Below are positions 6,040-14,047 of a stretch of 15,705 nt of DNA, piece after piece (position 1 is the stretch's first letter; each line of letters opens with the position of its first letter). Origin of the DNA: Clostridia bacterium (GTDB lineage: Bacteria > Bacillota > Clostridia > Christensenellales > Aristaeellaceae); NCBI GenBank assembly GCA_016296675.1, contig JAEDIV010000049.1:1-15705 (forward strand), in the 5' to 3' direction. The notes below the pieces were generated by a model. That model was given only the letters and a program-made list of their open reading frames with translations. It was not told the origin of the DNA and did no database searches. Both the position numbers and the translations under genes were made by a program.

Positions 6040-8208
6040 ATGCCGGTTCTTTTTGACAATGAGAATAAAATTATTCATCTTCAGGGAAAAACGGTGTCTT
6101 TATGCCTAATGTGTCATCCGGAATACGGCCTTTTGAACCTCTACTGGGGCGCAAGGCTGGAGGACGGCAATGTTTCCTATCTTCTGGATGCGGTTTACGA
6201 CGGCGCGAGCTTTGACCCCAAGCACACACGCTTTCCCTATGATGAGCCCGTGCGCGGCGCAGGATATTATCAGACGCCCTCTGTCTGCGCAATCAATGAA
6301 CGCGGGGATGATGTTGTAAGGCTCAAGTATGAATCGCATGAAATTTTCAGGGGGAAAAAGGCGCTTAACGGTCTTCCCATGGTCTACACGGAGTCGGCCG
6401 ACGAGGCGACGACGGCAGTAATCACCCTGAAAGATCCGCTCACCGGCCTTTGCGTTCAGGTTTCCTATACGCTGATGGAAACGCTCGATGTAATTACGAG
6501 AAGCGTGAATATTGGAAATGCGGGCTGTGAAAAGCTCGTACTGACCCACATGATGTCTGCCAGCATGCCGATGTACGGATCTGATTATGATGTGATCAAT
6601 TTAAGCGGCGGCTGGGCGCGGGAGAGATATGTAAACCGCACACCCCTTGCGCATGCTTCCTTCCGCGTGGAAAGCCAGAGAGGTTCGTCCTCCCATGAAC
6701 AGAACCCCTTTATCGCCCTTTGCGAAAAGACGGCGACGGAACACAACGGCCAGGTGTGGGCGATGTCGCTGGTGTATTCGGGATCGTTCTTGGCGTCGGC
6801 GGATGTAAACAATTTCTCAACCGCCCGTATGTCCATTGGCTTAAATCCCGAGGTTTGCCGCTGGAATCTTCTGCCCGGCGAAAGCTTCCAGACCCCGGAA
6901 GCCGTGCTTGTATATTCGCCCGACGGCTTTAACGGCATGTCACAGCGCTTCCACAAGACCATCCGTACGCGCATCGTGCGCGGCTACTGGCGCGATCAGC
7001 CGCGTCCGATTCTGATCAACAACTGGGAAGCCACGTATTTTGACTTCAACGAAGAAAAAATTGAGAAAATCGCTTCAAAGGCTGCGTCCCTTGGCATTGA
7101 GCTTTTCGTTCTGGATGACGGCTGGTTTGGAAAACGCAACACGGACAACTGTTCTTTGGGCGACTGGGTGGTCAACAAGGAAAAGCTCCCCGGCGGCATC
7201 AAGGGTGTTTGCGATAGGGTAAACAGAATGGGCATGGCCTTCGGCCTATGGTTTGAGCCGGAAATGGTTTCGCCCGACAGCGACCTGTACAGAGCCCATC
7301 CCGACTGGTGCCTGCATGCCGAGGGCAGATCGAGAACTGAAGCCAGACAACAGCTGATTCTGGATCTTTCGAGAATAGAAGTTCAGGATTATATAATCGA
7401 GGCGGTTTCAAGCGTACTCAAATCCGCAAACATTGCCTATGTCAAATGGGACATGAACAGAAATATGACCGAATACTATTCCTACGGCCGCGAGGCATGC
7501 CGTCAGACGGAAACGCAGCACAGATATATGCTGGGCGTGTACCGCGTGATGGAAACGCTGACCAATATATTCCCGAAGGTGCTGTTTGAAGGCTGCTCTG
7601 GCGGCGGCGGACGGTTCGATATGGGCATGCTGTATTACATGCCTCAGATCTGGACGAGCGACGACACCGATCCCGTGGAACGCTTAAAGATCCAGTACGG
7701 CACAAGCTTTGTCTATCCTGCAAGCGCCATGGGCGCGCATGTGAGCGCAAGCCCGAACCACCAGACAGGCAGAAGCACCTCCGTTAAAATGCGCGCAGAT
7801 GTTGCATTGGGCGGAAATTTCGGCTTTGAGCTTGACTTAAATACGCTTACAGACGAAGAAATCGAGAGCGTAAGAAGCACGGTTGAACTTGTAAAGCGTG
7901 TAAGGGCTACGCTTCAGAAAGGTACGTTTACCCGCCTTGAAAGTCCGTTTGAAGGCAACTACGCCGCCTGGCAGTTTGTATCGGACGATGGGGAGGATGT
8001 CATTGCCTGCGCATACAGGAAAATGACGATGCCCAATCCCTATCCCAAGAAATTCTTCTTAAAAGATCTTGACGAAAAGGCAAATTACAGGCATGCGGAA
8101 ACCGGAAACGTCTATACAGGCAGCGCGCTTATGCATGCAGGCATTGTGTTTTCCGGCGCCTGGGGCGATTATCAGAGTGCGGTTTACACATTCAGGAAAA
8201 TCGGATAA
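6040..8208 (+). CDS. GH36-family alpha-galactosidase
   Basis: The 722-residue protein matches GH36 alpha-galactosidases (EC 3.2.1.22), which release terminal alpha-1,6-galactose from melibiose, raffinose and stachyose. An N-terminal beta-sandwich (about 1-320) precedes the TIM barrel. Barrel motifs include NNWEATYFDF, LFVLDDGWFGKR, SLGDW, GLWFEPEMVSPDSDLYRAHPDW, VKWDMNR with nucleophile Asp471, and FEGCSGGGGRFDMGMLYYMPQIWTSDDTDPVERL, where Asp541 is the likely acid/base (the 70-residue spacing equals that recalled for Geobacillus AgaA). The ending DYQSAVYTF is typical of the C-terminal beta domain. There is no signal peptide or membrane segment, so it is cytosolic and needs an importer, none of which is seen here. 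The ribosome binding site is AGAGGAGG at 6-nt spacing. No cre-like operator or own promoter is visible, and a terminator directly precedes the gene, so it may depend on readthrough from pheT. Codons are less biased than in pheT. Confidence 0.95.
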   Translation: MPVLFDNENKIIHLQGKTVSLCLMCHPEYGLLNLYWGARLEDGNVSYLLDAVYDGASFDPKHTRFPYDEPVRGAGYYQTPSVCAINERGDDVVRLKYESHEIFRGKKALNGLPMVYTESADEATTAVITLKDPLTGLCVQVSYTLMETLDVITRSVNIGNAGCEKLVLTHMMSASMPMYGSDYDVINLSGGWARERYVNRTPLAHASFRVESQRGSSSHEQNPFIALCEKTATEHNGQVWAMSLVYSGSFLASADVNNFSTARMSIGLNPEVCRWNLLPGESFQTPEAVLVYSPDGFNGMSQRFHKTIRTRIVRGYWRDQPRPILINNWEATYFDFNEEKIEKIASKAASLGIELFVLDDGWFGKRNTDNCSLGDWVVNKEKLPGGIKGVCDRVNRMGMAFGLWFEPEMVSPDSDLYRAHPDWCLHAEGRSRTEARQQLILDLSRIEVQDYIIEAVSSVLKSANIAYVKWDMNRNMTEYYSYGREACRQTETQHRYMLGVYRVMETLTNIFPKVLFEGCSGGGGRFDMGMLYYMPQIWTSDDTDPVERLKIQYGTSFVYPASAMGAHVSASPNHQTGRSTSVKMRADVALGGNFGFELDLNTLTDEEIESVRSTVELVKRVRATLQKGTFTRLESPFEGNYAAWQFVSDDGEDVIACAYRKMTMPNPYPKKFFLKDLDEKANYRHAETGNVYTGSALMHAGIVFSGAWGDYQSAVYTFRKIG

Positions 8209-8215
8209 GAAAATG

Positions 8216-8401
8216 AAGGCGCTGTCTCAAAATACATTCAAACTCCGTTAATCGTGTATCTCCATGAAATGATCAAAGATTACGGGACGGGAAACCCGTC
8301 CCCTACATAACGAAGAAGCTGTTTTCTTCCTGTAGGGGACGGGTTTCCCGTCCCGCTGTGTTGCTTTTTGAGGTTTTATTCTTAATGAGACAGACCTTTT
8401 T
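8216..8401 (+). repeat. Outer inverted repeat enclosing the nested palindrome; possible interrupted terminator or element ends
   Basis: AAGG-CG-CTGTCTCA (8216-8229) is reverse complementary, apart from a small bulge, to TGAGACAG-A-CCTT (8386-8398), and the right arm runs into five T (8397-8401). Two readings fit. The original alpha-galactosidase terminator may have had the palindromic repeat inserted in its loop, or CTGTCTCA and TGAGACAG may be terminal repeats of a small non-autonomous element of about 172 bp (8222-8393). No target duplication is evident. Confidence 0.45.
8283..8355. repeat. 25-bp perfect inverted repeat with nested palindromes
   Basis: Positions 8283-8307 and 8331-8355 are exact reverse complements over 25 bases, separated by 23 nt. 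Each arm contains its own palindrome: GGGACGGG-AAA-CCCGTCCC (8284-8302) and GGGACGGG-TTT-CCCGTCCC (8336-8354). The spacer can form a further 6-bp stem (GAAGAA 8312-8317 with TTCTTC 8324-8329). The sequence can therefore fold as one long hairpin or as two short ones. It resembles the dispersed GGGACGGG/TGTAGGGG-type palindromic repeats I recall from intergenic regions of gut Clostridia; that likeness is from memory. No protein-coding content is apparent. Confidence 0.85.
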
Positions 8402-8405
8402 ACGC

Positions 8406-8434
8406 TTGAAACGTTTGATTTAACGTGGTATACT
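8406..8434 (+). promoter_or_regulatory. SigA-type promoter of the yerC-pcrA-ligA operon
   Basis: TTGAAA (8406-8411, five of six matches) and TATACT (8429-8434, five of six) are separated by exactly 17 bp, with TGG just before the -10 (extended -10). It starts immediately after the repeat region and about 45 bp before the yerC start. Confidence 0.88.
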
Positions 8435-8479
8435 AATGATGGCTGTTTAGCGCCATAACGCGAGAAAGGACTTTTTCGT

Positions 8480-8785
8480 ATGTATACATCTAGGCTTATG
8501 AATGAAGAAACCGACATGCTGGTGGATGCGATTTTGAAGCTTGAAAGTCGCGAAGAATGCTATAGACTCCTTGAAGATCTTCTCACGATCCGTGAGGTGA
8601 ACGATCTTTCCCAACGCATTCATGTCGCAAAACTCCTTCAGGATAAGGTGACCTATACCGAAATTACCCAGCAGACAGGCGCTTCATCGGCAACCATCGG
8701 CCGTGTCAACCGCGCGCTTGTTTACGGCGCGGACGGATATAAAATGATTCTTCAAAAGCTGACTGGCGAGGATACTGATAAATGA
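8480..8785 (+). CDS. yerC: YerC/YecD-type TrpR-related DNA-binding protein
   Basis: The 101-residue product matches the YerC/YecD subfamily of the TrpR-like superfamily: LVDAILKLESREECYRLLEDLLTIREVNDLSQRIHVAKLL (about 14-54), then a helix-turn-helix TYTEITQQTGASSATIGRVNRAL (about 59-81), where SATIGRVNR is the recognition helix. It probably binds DNA as a dimer, but its targets are not known from this sequence, and tryptophan binding should not be assumed. ATG 8480 has AAAGGA (about 8465-8470) upstream. Its stop overlaps the pcrA start in ATGA (8782-8785), so translation of the two is probably coupled. In Bacillus subtilis yerC also lies near pcrA and ligA. An autoregulatory role at the promoter 45 bp upstream is possible but only inferred. 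Confidence 0.92.
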   Translation: MYTSRLMNEETDMLVDAILKLESREECYRLLEDLLTIREVNDLSQRIHVAKLLQDKVTYTEITQQTGASSATIGRVNRALVYGADGYKMILQKLTGEDTDK

Positions 8786-11046
8786 TCGATCTTACTCTAT
8801 TAAACCCCGAGCAAAAGGAAGCCGTTCTGACCACAGAAGGTCCGCTTCTGGTGCTTGCAGGCGCAGGCTCGGGAAAAACGCGTGTGCTTACTTACAGAAT
8901 TGCGCATCTGATCGAAAAGGGCGTTCCGCCGTGGGCGATTCTTGCGATCACATTTACCAACAAGGCGGCGCGGGAGATGCGCGACCGAGTGACGATGCTG
9001 TCCGGCGAAAAGGCGGATGACGCATGGGTGCTCACGTTCCACGCCTGCTGCGCGCGGATTCTCAGGCGCGATATCGAAAAACTCGGCTACAAGCGGGAAT
9101 TCGTTATCTATGATGATGACGACCAGATGACGCTCATCAAGCGCATTTTGAAGCAGCTGGACATTAACGACAAGAATTATCCGCCCCGAAGCGTCAAAAG
9201 CGTTATTTCAGACGCCAAGAACAAGATGCTTTCGCCGGAGGAATGGTATAAAGAGAATGCCGATATGCGTTCAAAGCCCTATTACCGCGCGTATCAGGAA
9301 TATGAAAATCAGCTCAAGAGCAATAACGCGCTGGACTTTGACGATCTTATCTTGAAAACGCTGATTCTGTTGTCGGAGCATCCGCCGGTGCTTGAAAGCT
9401 ACAGACGCAAGTTTTCCTACATTTTGGTGGACGAATATCAGGATACCAACCTTGCGCAGTACATGCTGATAAAGCTCCTGGCGGGAGACAAGAAAAATGT
9501 ATGCGTGGTCGGCGATGACGATCAGTCGATTTACGGTTGGCGCGGCGCGGATCTTAGAAATATACTGGAATTTGAAAAAGACTACGGCGGATGCCCGGTA
9601 ATCAAGCTGGAGCAGAACTACCGTTCTACCGCCAATATTCTGGATGCAGCCAATCAGGTGATTGCCCACAACTCCGGGCGCAAGGAAAAGGCCTTGTGGA
9701 CGGAAATGGACGGCGGCGACAAAATCAGGCTGTATCATGCCCTGGATGAAAGGGACGAGGCAGCATGGGTGTGCGACGGCATACAGAGCCTCATGAGAAA
9801 AGGGCTTCCTGCGGGAGATATCGCCGTTTTATACAGAACCAACGCCCAGTCGCGCGTTCTTGAAGAAGCGCTGGTCAGACGCGGCATCCGCTACGGCGTA
9901 TACGGCGGACTCAAGTTCTATGACCGCAAGGAAGTCAAAGACGTTATTGCGTATTTGAGACTTCTGATCAATCCGGATGACGACGTATCGTTAAGGCGTG
10001 TGATCAATGAGCCCAGACGCGGCATCGGCGACAGCACCGTGGATGCGCTTGGCGCTTATGCGCGTGAAAACGACTGCTCAATGGTCAACGCAGTTCTGGA
10101 CGCAGACAAAATCTCGCTTTCCGCCCGCGCGCTCAATGCCGTTCGCGCTTTCGGCGATCTGATTGTGGATCTGACGGGGGAAATGCTGGATCTTTCGTGT
10201 GCGGATCTGGTAGAAAAGGTGCTCGAAAAAACGGGCATTCTTAAACAGTATGAAAACAGCAAAGACGAGATGGATGCCGCCCGCGTTGAGAATATCAAGG
10301 AACTTGTCGCGGCTGTCGTTGAATACGATAAGCTCAATCCCGAAGAGGGGATTCTGGGCTTCCTTGAAAATGTAGCGCTCGTTACAGATACGGACAGCCT
10401 TGAAGAAAAAACCAGCGTTGTTACGCTTATGACGCTGCACTCCGCCAAGGGCCTTGAATTCCCGGCGGTGTTCTTAACCGGCCTTGAAGAGAATATTTTC
10501 CCGATTTCGCGGGCGATGTTTGACGAAGATCAGCTGGAGGAAGAGCGCAGGCTCATGTATGTGGGCATCACGCGCGCTAAAAAGCATCTGTTTTTGAGTC
10601 ATGCCGGAAACCGCATGCTGTACAATGCCAGGCAGTCGAACGAAATGTCCCGCTTTGTCAGCGAAATCCCGGGTAGGGTTTTGGAGGACAACCGCATGCG
10701 TTCAGGCGCTGCGCGCCTTGCACGGCCCATGCAAAGGCCGATAGCAGGCGGCAATTATCCAAAGCCGTCATTGCCTTCGGTAAGCGGAAAACCCGGTTTA
10801 AACGGCATTCCAGGGCTTCAGAAGGGCTTTGGAAATACAAACTTTGTCGCGTCCAAGGCGGCTTCCTCGCGCGGAACCAATCTGTTCAAAGAGGGCGACA
10901 AGGTTGCCCACAGAACGCTTGGCACCGGCACTGTGAAACAGGTGCGCCAGACGGATCAGGGCGTTCGCGTGGATGTGGATTTCGGGGGCGAAAAGGGCGT
11001 TCGCACCTTCCCTGCGGACACCGCGCCCATTATCAAAATCGGATAG
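8782..11046 (+). CDS. pcrA: ATP-dependent DNA helicase PcrA/UvrD (SF1A)
   Basis: This is a 754-residue SF1A 3'-to-5' helicase for nucleotide-excision repair, rolling-circle replication and removal of RecA or stalled RNA polymerase. All helicase motifs are present: LNPEQKEAV (Q motif), AGAGSGKT (Walker A, Lys32), ITFTNKAAREM (Ia), LVDEYQDTN (Walker B, Asp217-Glu218), VGDDDQSIYGWRGAD (III), QNYRS (IV), TLHSAKGLEFPAVFL (V) and RRLMYVGITRAKKHL (VI). After a Gly/Pro-rich flexible linker (about 650-695) comes a C-terminal Tudor-like domain (about 700-754, FKEGDKVAHRTLGTGTVKQV), known in PcrA to contact RNA polymerase. The start overlaps the yerC stop (ATGA). ligA begins 18 nt after its stop, giving a repair/replication operon. 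UvrD, Rep and AddA are less likely given the length, motif set and Tudor-like tail. Confidence 0.97.
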   Translation: MIDLTLLNPEQKEAVLTTEGPLLVLAGAGSGKTRVLTYRIAHLIEKGVPPWAILAITFTNKAAREMRDRVTMLSGEKADDAWVLTFHACCARILRRDIEKLGYKREFVIYDDDDQMTLIKRILKQLDINDKNYPPRSVKSVISDAKNKMLSPEEWYKENADMRSKPYYRAYQEYENQLKSNNALDFDDLILKTLILLSEHPPVLESYRRKFSYILVDEYQDTNLAQYMLIKLLAGDKKNVCVVGDDDQSIYGWRGADLRNILEFEKDYGGCPVIKLEQNYRSTANILDAANQVIAHNSGRKEKALWTEMDGGDKIRLYHALDERDEAAWVCDGIQSLMRKGLPAGDIAVLYRTNAQSRVLEEALVRRGIRYGVYGGLKFYDRKEVKDVIAYLRLLINPDDDVSLRRVINEPRRGIGDSTVDALGAYARENDCSMVNAVLDADKISLSARALNAVRAFGDLIVDLTGEMLDLSCADLVEKVLEKTGILKQYENSKDEMDAARVENIKELVAAVVEYDKLNPEEGILGFLENVALVTDTDSLEEKTSVVTLMTLHSAKGLEFPAVFLTGLEENIFPISRAMFDEDQLEEERRLMYVGITRAKKHLFLSHAGNRMLYNARQSNEMSRFVSEIPGRVLEDNRMRSGAARLARPMQRPIAGGNYPKPSLPSVSGKPGLNGIPGLQKGFGNTNFVASKAASSRGTNLFKEGDKVAHRTLGTGTVKQVRQTDQGVRVDVDFGGEKGVRTFPADTAPIIKIG

Positions 11047-11064
11047 AATAAAGAGGTTATCAGG

Positions 11065-13044
11065 ATGAACAGGATGCGGGAGCTTGTCGATCTTTTAAAC
11101 AGATACGGCTATGAGTATTACGTTCTTGATGCACCCACGGTTTCGGACAAGGAATACGACAGGCTCTATGATGAACTGGTTTTGCTCGAAAAAGAGACGA
11201 GTGAAATCTATCCCGATTCGCCCACCCGGCGCGTAGGCGGCGAGCCTTTGAAGGAATTTGCGCCGCATACGCACTTGAACCGCCTTTACAGCATGGATAA
11301 GGCGCAGAGCGAGGATGCGGTGCGCGAGTGGATCAAAAGATGCGAAAAGCTGCGTAAAGAGGCGATCGACGGCGGAAACAAACTTCCGCGTCTTCAATAT
11401 GTCATCGAGCATAAATTTGACGGTCTTACGCTGTGTCTGACCTATAAAGAAGGCAAGCTTGTTCAGGCTGCCACGCGCGGAAACGGCGTGACGGGCGAAG
11501 CAATTCTTCCGCAGGCGCTGACCATCAATTCGATTCCTTTGTCCATTCCCTTTATGGGCACAATCGAAGTGCACGGCGAATGCTATATGCGTTTAAGCAC
11601 GCTTGAAAAATACAACAAGACCGCAAAAGAGCCTTTAAAAAACGCCAGAAACGGCGCGGCAGGCGCGCTGCGCAACCTCGATCCGCAGGTGACAAAATCG
11701 AGGAATCTGGATGCTTGCTTTTATAATGTAAACTATATCGAGGGCAAAACCTTTTCGTCGCAGGAGGAAATGCTTGATTTCCTGAAGGAAAATCATTTCC
11801 CGGTTTCGGACTGCGAACTGTTCGCCGACAGCGAAAAGGAAGTCATTGAAAGAATCCGCGAGATTGAGGAAAAGCGCGGAGAACTCGACTACATGATTGA
11901 CGGCGCAGTCGTAAAGGTGCGCGATTTTCAAACGCGCGAGGCGTTTGGAAGCACGGAGAAATTTCCGCGCTGGGCCGTCGCCTTCAAGTTTGAAGCCGAG
12001 GAGGTTACATCCCTTCTTGAAGACGTGACGTGGGAAATCGGCAGAAGCGGAAAGCTTACGCCGCTTGCGCACGTAACGCCCGTTGAGATCGCCGGCGCAA
12101 CCGTCAGAAAAGCGACGCTCAACAATTACGGCGATATCCTCAGAAAGCGCGTCAGAATCGGCGCGCGCGTGTGGCTCAGACGCTCAAACGAAGTCATTCC
12201 CGAGATCATGGGCCGCGTGGACGAATATGTGGAAGGGGAAAGGGACGTTCAAAAGCCCGTCGTCTGCCCCGGCTGCGGCGCAATGCTTGAGGAAAGAGGC
12301 GCGCACATTTTTTGCCCGAACCGGCTCGGCTGCACGGAGCAGATCGTCATGCGGCTTAAGCATTTTTCCGGCCGCGAGGCGATGGACATCGAAGCTTTTT
12401 CCGAAAAGACGGCGCGTCAGCTAATTGATGAGATCGGTATTTCCGAGCCCTCGGATTTGTATAAGCTTACCTTCGAAAAGCTTTGCGCGCTGGACAGGTT
12501 CGGAGAAAAGAAGGCGCAGAATCTTCTGGATGCGATTGAAAAAAGCAAGTCCGTGAAGCTGGATTCCTTCATCTTTGCGCTCGGCATTCCCAATGTAGGA
12601 AGAAAAACCGCGCGCGATCTGGCCGAACGGTATTTGGAGCTTGATGCATTTATGAAATGCACCGAGGAAGATCTTTTGGCGATCGATGAAATCGGCGTAA
12701 TTGTCGCCAAAAGCATCGTAGAATATTTTGAAAATGAAGATACGAAAAGCGAATGCATGCGCCTTCTGGATCTTGGCGTTTCGCCCGTCTGGGAGAAAAA
12801 GGCATCCGGCGGCGCGTTTGGCGGCATGACGGTAGTTGTGACCGGTACGCTATCGAGCCTTTCAAGAAGCGAAGCGGAAGAAAAGATCCGCGATGCCGGC
12901 GGCAAGGCGGCGTCCTCCGTATCCAAGAAAACAAGCCTTGTCGTTGCGGGCGAAAGCGCCGGCAGCAAGCTTCAAAAGGCGATGGATCTGGGCGTTCGCG
13001 TGATCGGGGAAGAGGAATTTCTTTCAATGCTTGATGAGGCGTGA
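11065..13044 (+). CDS. ligA: NAD+-dependent DNA ligase LigA
   Basis: The 659-residue enzyme seals nicks during replication and repair using NAD+. In order it has domain Ia (YYVLDAPTVSDKEYDRLYDEL, SPTRRVGGEPL), the adenylation domain with the active-site motif HKFDG (Lys117), TRGNGVTGE and KFPRWAVAFKFEAEE, an OB fold (GRSGKLTPLAHVTPV, ATLNNY), a four-Cys zinc finger (Cys401, Cys404, Cys417, Cys423), helix-hairpin-helix repeats (FALGIPNVGRKTA) and a C-terminal BRCT domain (about 585-659, GMTVVVTGTL). Some motifs differ from the E. coli type: TRGNGVTGEAI in place of TRGDGxxGED, and HKFDG in place of the common KLDG form. Similar variants occur, as I recall, in LigA of other Clostridia, so I read it as functional. 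The start ATG 11065 has AAGAGG (11051-11056) at 8-nt spacing. No clear terminator follows; yicC has its own promoter. Confidence 0.96.
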   Translation: MNRMRELVDLLNRYGYEYYVLDAPTVSDKEYDRLYDELVLLEKETSEIYPDSPTRRVGGEPLKEFAPHTHLNRLYSMDKAQSEDAVREWIKRCEKLRKEAIDGGNKLPRLQYVIEHKFDGLTLCLTYKEGKLVQAATRGNGVTGEAILPQALTINSIPLSIPFMGTIEVHGECYMRLSTLEKYNKTAKEPLKNARNGAAGALRNLDPQVTKSRNLDACFYNVNYIEGKTFSSQEEMLDFLKENHFPVSDCELFADSEKEVIERIREIEEKRGELDYMIDGAVVKVRDFQTREAFGSTEKFPRWAVAFKFEAEEVTSLLEDVTWEIGRSGKLTPLAHVTPVEIAGATVRKATLNNYGDILRKRVRIGARVWLRRSNEVIPEIMGRVDEYVEGERDVQKPVVCPGCGAMLEERGAHIFCPNRLGCTEQIVMRLKHFSGREAMDIEAFSEKTARQLIDEIGISEPSDLYKLTFEKLCALDRFGEKKAQNLLDAIEKSKSVKLDSFIFALGIPNVGRKTARDLAERYLELDAFMKCTEEDLLAIDEIGVIVAKSIVEYFENEDTKSECMRLLDLGVSPVWEKKASGGAFGGMTVVVTGTLSSLSRSEAEEKIRDAGGKAASSVSKKTSLVVAGESAGSKLQKAMDLGVRVIGEEEFLSMLDEA

Positions 13045-13092
13045 TTTCCATTGAGAATTTCATTCTTCGATAACACAAATGCTTTCAAAGTG

Positions 13093-13101
13093 TGATATAA
13101 T
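13093..13101 (+). promoter_or_regulatory. Extended -10 promoter of yicC
   Basis: A perfect TATAAT (13096-13101) is preceded by TGA (13093-13095), an extended -10. No good -35 is found at 16-18 bp (ACACAA at 17 bp), which is tolerable for extended -10 promoters. The start would be near 13108, about 33 nt before the yicC ATG. Confidence 0.65.
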
Positions 13102-13140
13102 AAATCGGATTAAGATTGATTGAGAGGCGTTAAGCACTTC

Positions 13141-14013
13141 ATGTATTCCATGACTGGTTATGGCCGAGCGACCAATCAGGCGGACGGCCGCACATTGACA
13201 ATCGAACTGAAAAGCGTCAATCACCGCTTTCTGGATCTGAACTTCCGCATGCCGCGCTCGTTCGCGTTTTTGGAAGATACCGCCAGAAAGACGATTGCAA
13301 ATAAACTCTCCAGAGGCCACGTAGACGTATTTGTTACCTACGTCAACCTTCGTGAAGATTCCAAGGTCGTTACTGCCGATATGGGCCTTGTAAAGGCGTA
13401 TATGACGGCGCTTGACGAAATTGAGAAGGAAACGGGCCTCAGGGACGATCGCTCGCTTTCCGTGATTTCCCGCCTTCCCGACGCGCTTCGCGTTACCGAA
13501 AACGCGGAGGACGAAGAGGCGCTTAAGGAGCTCATGGTTTCAACCATGAATGACGCGCTTGACAATCTGAACGCCATGCGCCTCAAAGAAGGCGAAGCCA
13601 TGAAAGCGGACATGCTTTTGAAAATCTCTGAAATCGAGAAGGAAAACGAGTTCATTGAAAAGCGTTATCCCGAGACGGTTTTGGAATATCAGGCAAAGCT
13701 CAGGGCGCGCGTTGAAGAGCTTTTAAACGGTCAGCTGGACGAAAACCGCCTTGCCCAGGAAGTCGCCATTATGGCGGACCGCGCGGCGATTGCGGAAGAA
13801 ACGGTCAGACTCAAAAGCCATATCCGTCAGGCAAGAGAAAAGTGCGCTTTGTCTGAGCCCGTTGGAAGAAGTCTTGATTTCATCGTTCAGGAGATGAACA
13901 GAGAGGTCAATACCATCTCTTCAAAGTCGCAGGATATTCCCATCACGCAGTCCGTGATCGCCTGCAAAAGCGCTATTGAAAAGCTGCGCGAACAGCTTCA
14001 GAATGTAGAATAA
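13141..14013 (+). CDS. yicC: YicC/YloC family endoribonuclease-like protein
   Basis: The 290-residue product begins MYSMTGYGRA, the family signature, followed by IELKSVNHRFLDLNFRMPRSF and the YicC-like N-terminal domain (about 1-155). The C-terminal DUF1732 domain ends in FIVQEMNREVNTISSKSQDIPITQSVIACKSAIEKLREQ-QNVE, which is highly typical. A charged coiled-coil region (about 155-215) joins them. YloC of B. subtilis has been reported as an endoribonuclease and E. coli YicC affects small-RNA turnover, so a cytosolic RNA-processing role is likely. I chose ATG 13141 because it gives the standard N-terminus; GAGAGG at 13122-13127 lies 13 nt upstream, somewhat far. A TTG at 13120 would add seven atypical residues. 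rpoZ follows after 34 nt, whereas many Firmicutes have remA and gmk between the two. Confidence 0.95.
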   Translation: MYSMTGYGRATNQADGRTLTIELKSVNHRFLDLNFRMPRSFAFLEDTARKTIANKLSRGHVDVFVTYVNLREDSKVVTADMGLVKAYMTALDEIEKETGLRDDRSLSVISRLPDALRVTENAEDEEALKELMVSTMNDALDNLNAMRLKEGEAMKADMLLKISEIEKENEFIEKRYPETVLEYQAKLRARVEELLNGQLDENRLAQEVAIMADRAAIAEETVRLKSHIRQAREKCALSEPVGRSLDFIVQEMNREVNTISSKSQDIPITQSVIACKSAIEKLREQLQNVE

Positions 14014-14047
14014 ATTCATCCATTCGGATATAAGGAGGAACTTCCCC

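Noticed and set aside
8283..8355. CRISPR-like repeat
   Set aside because: There are only two inverted arms, no direct repeats or regular spacers, and no cas genes.
8248..8517. Minus-strand 89-codon frame over the palindromic repeat
   Set aside because: It spans the inverted repeat and the promoter and start of yerC, with no protein-like features.
13120..13140. TTG 13120 as the yicC start
   Set aside because: It overlaps the likely ribosome binding site GAGAGG, and the added residues are not found in the family, whose proteins begin close to the SMTGYGRA motif.
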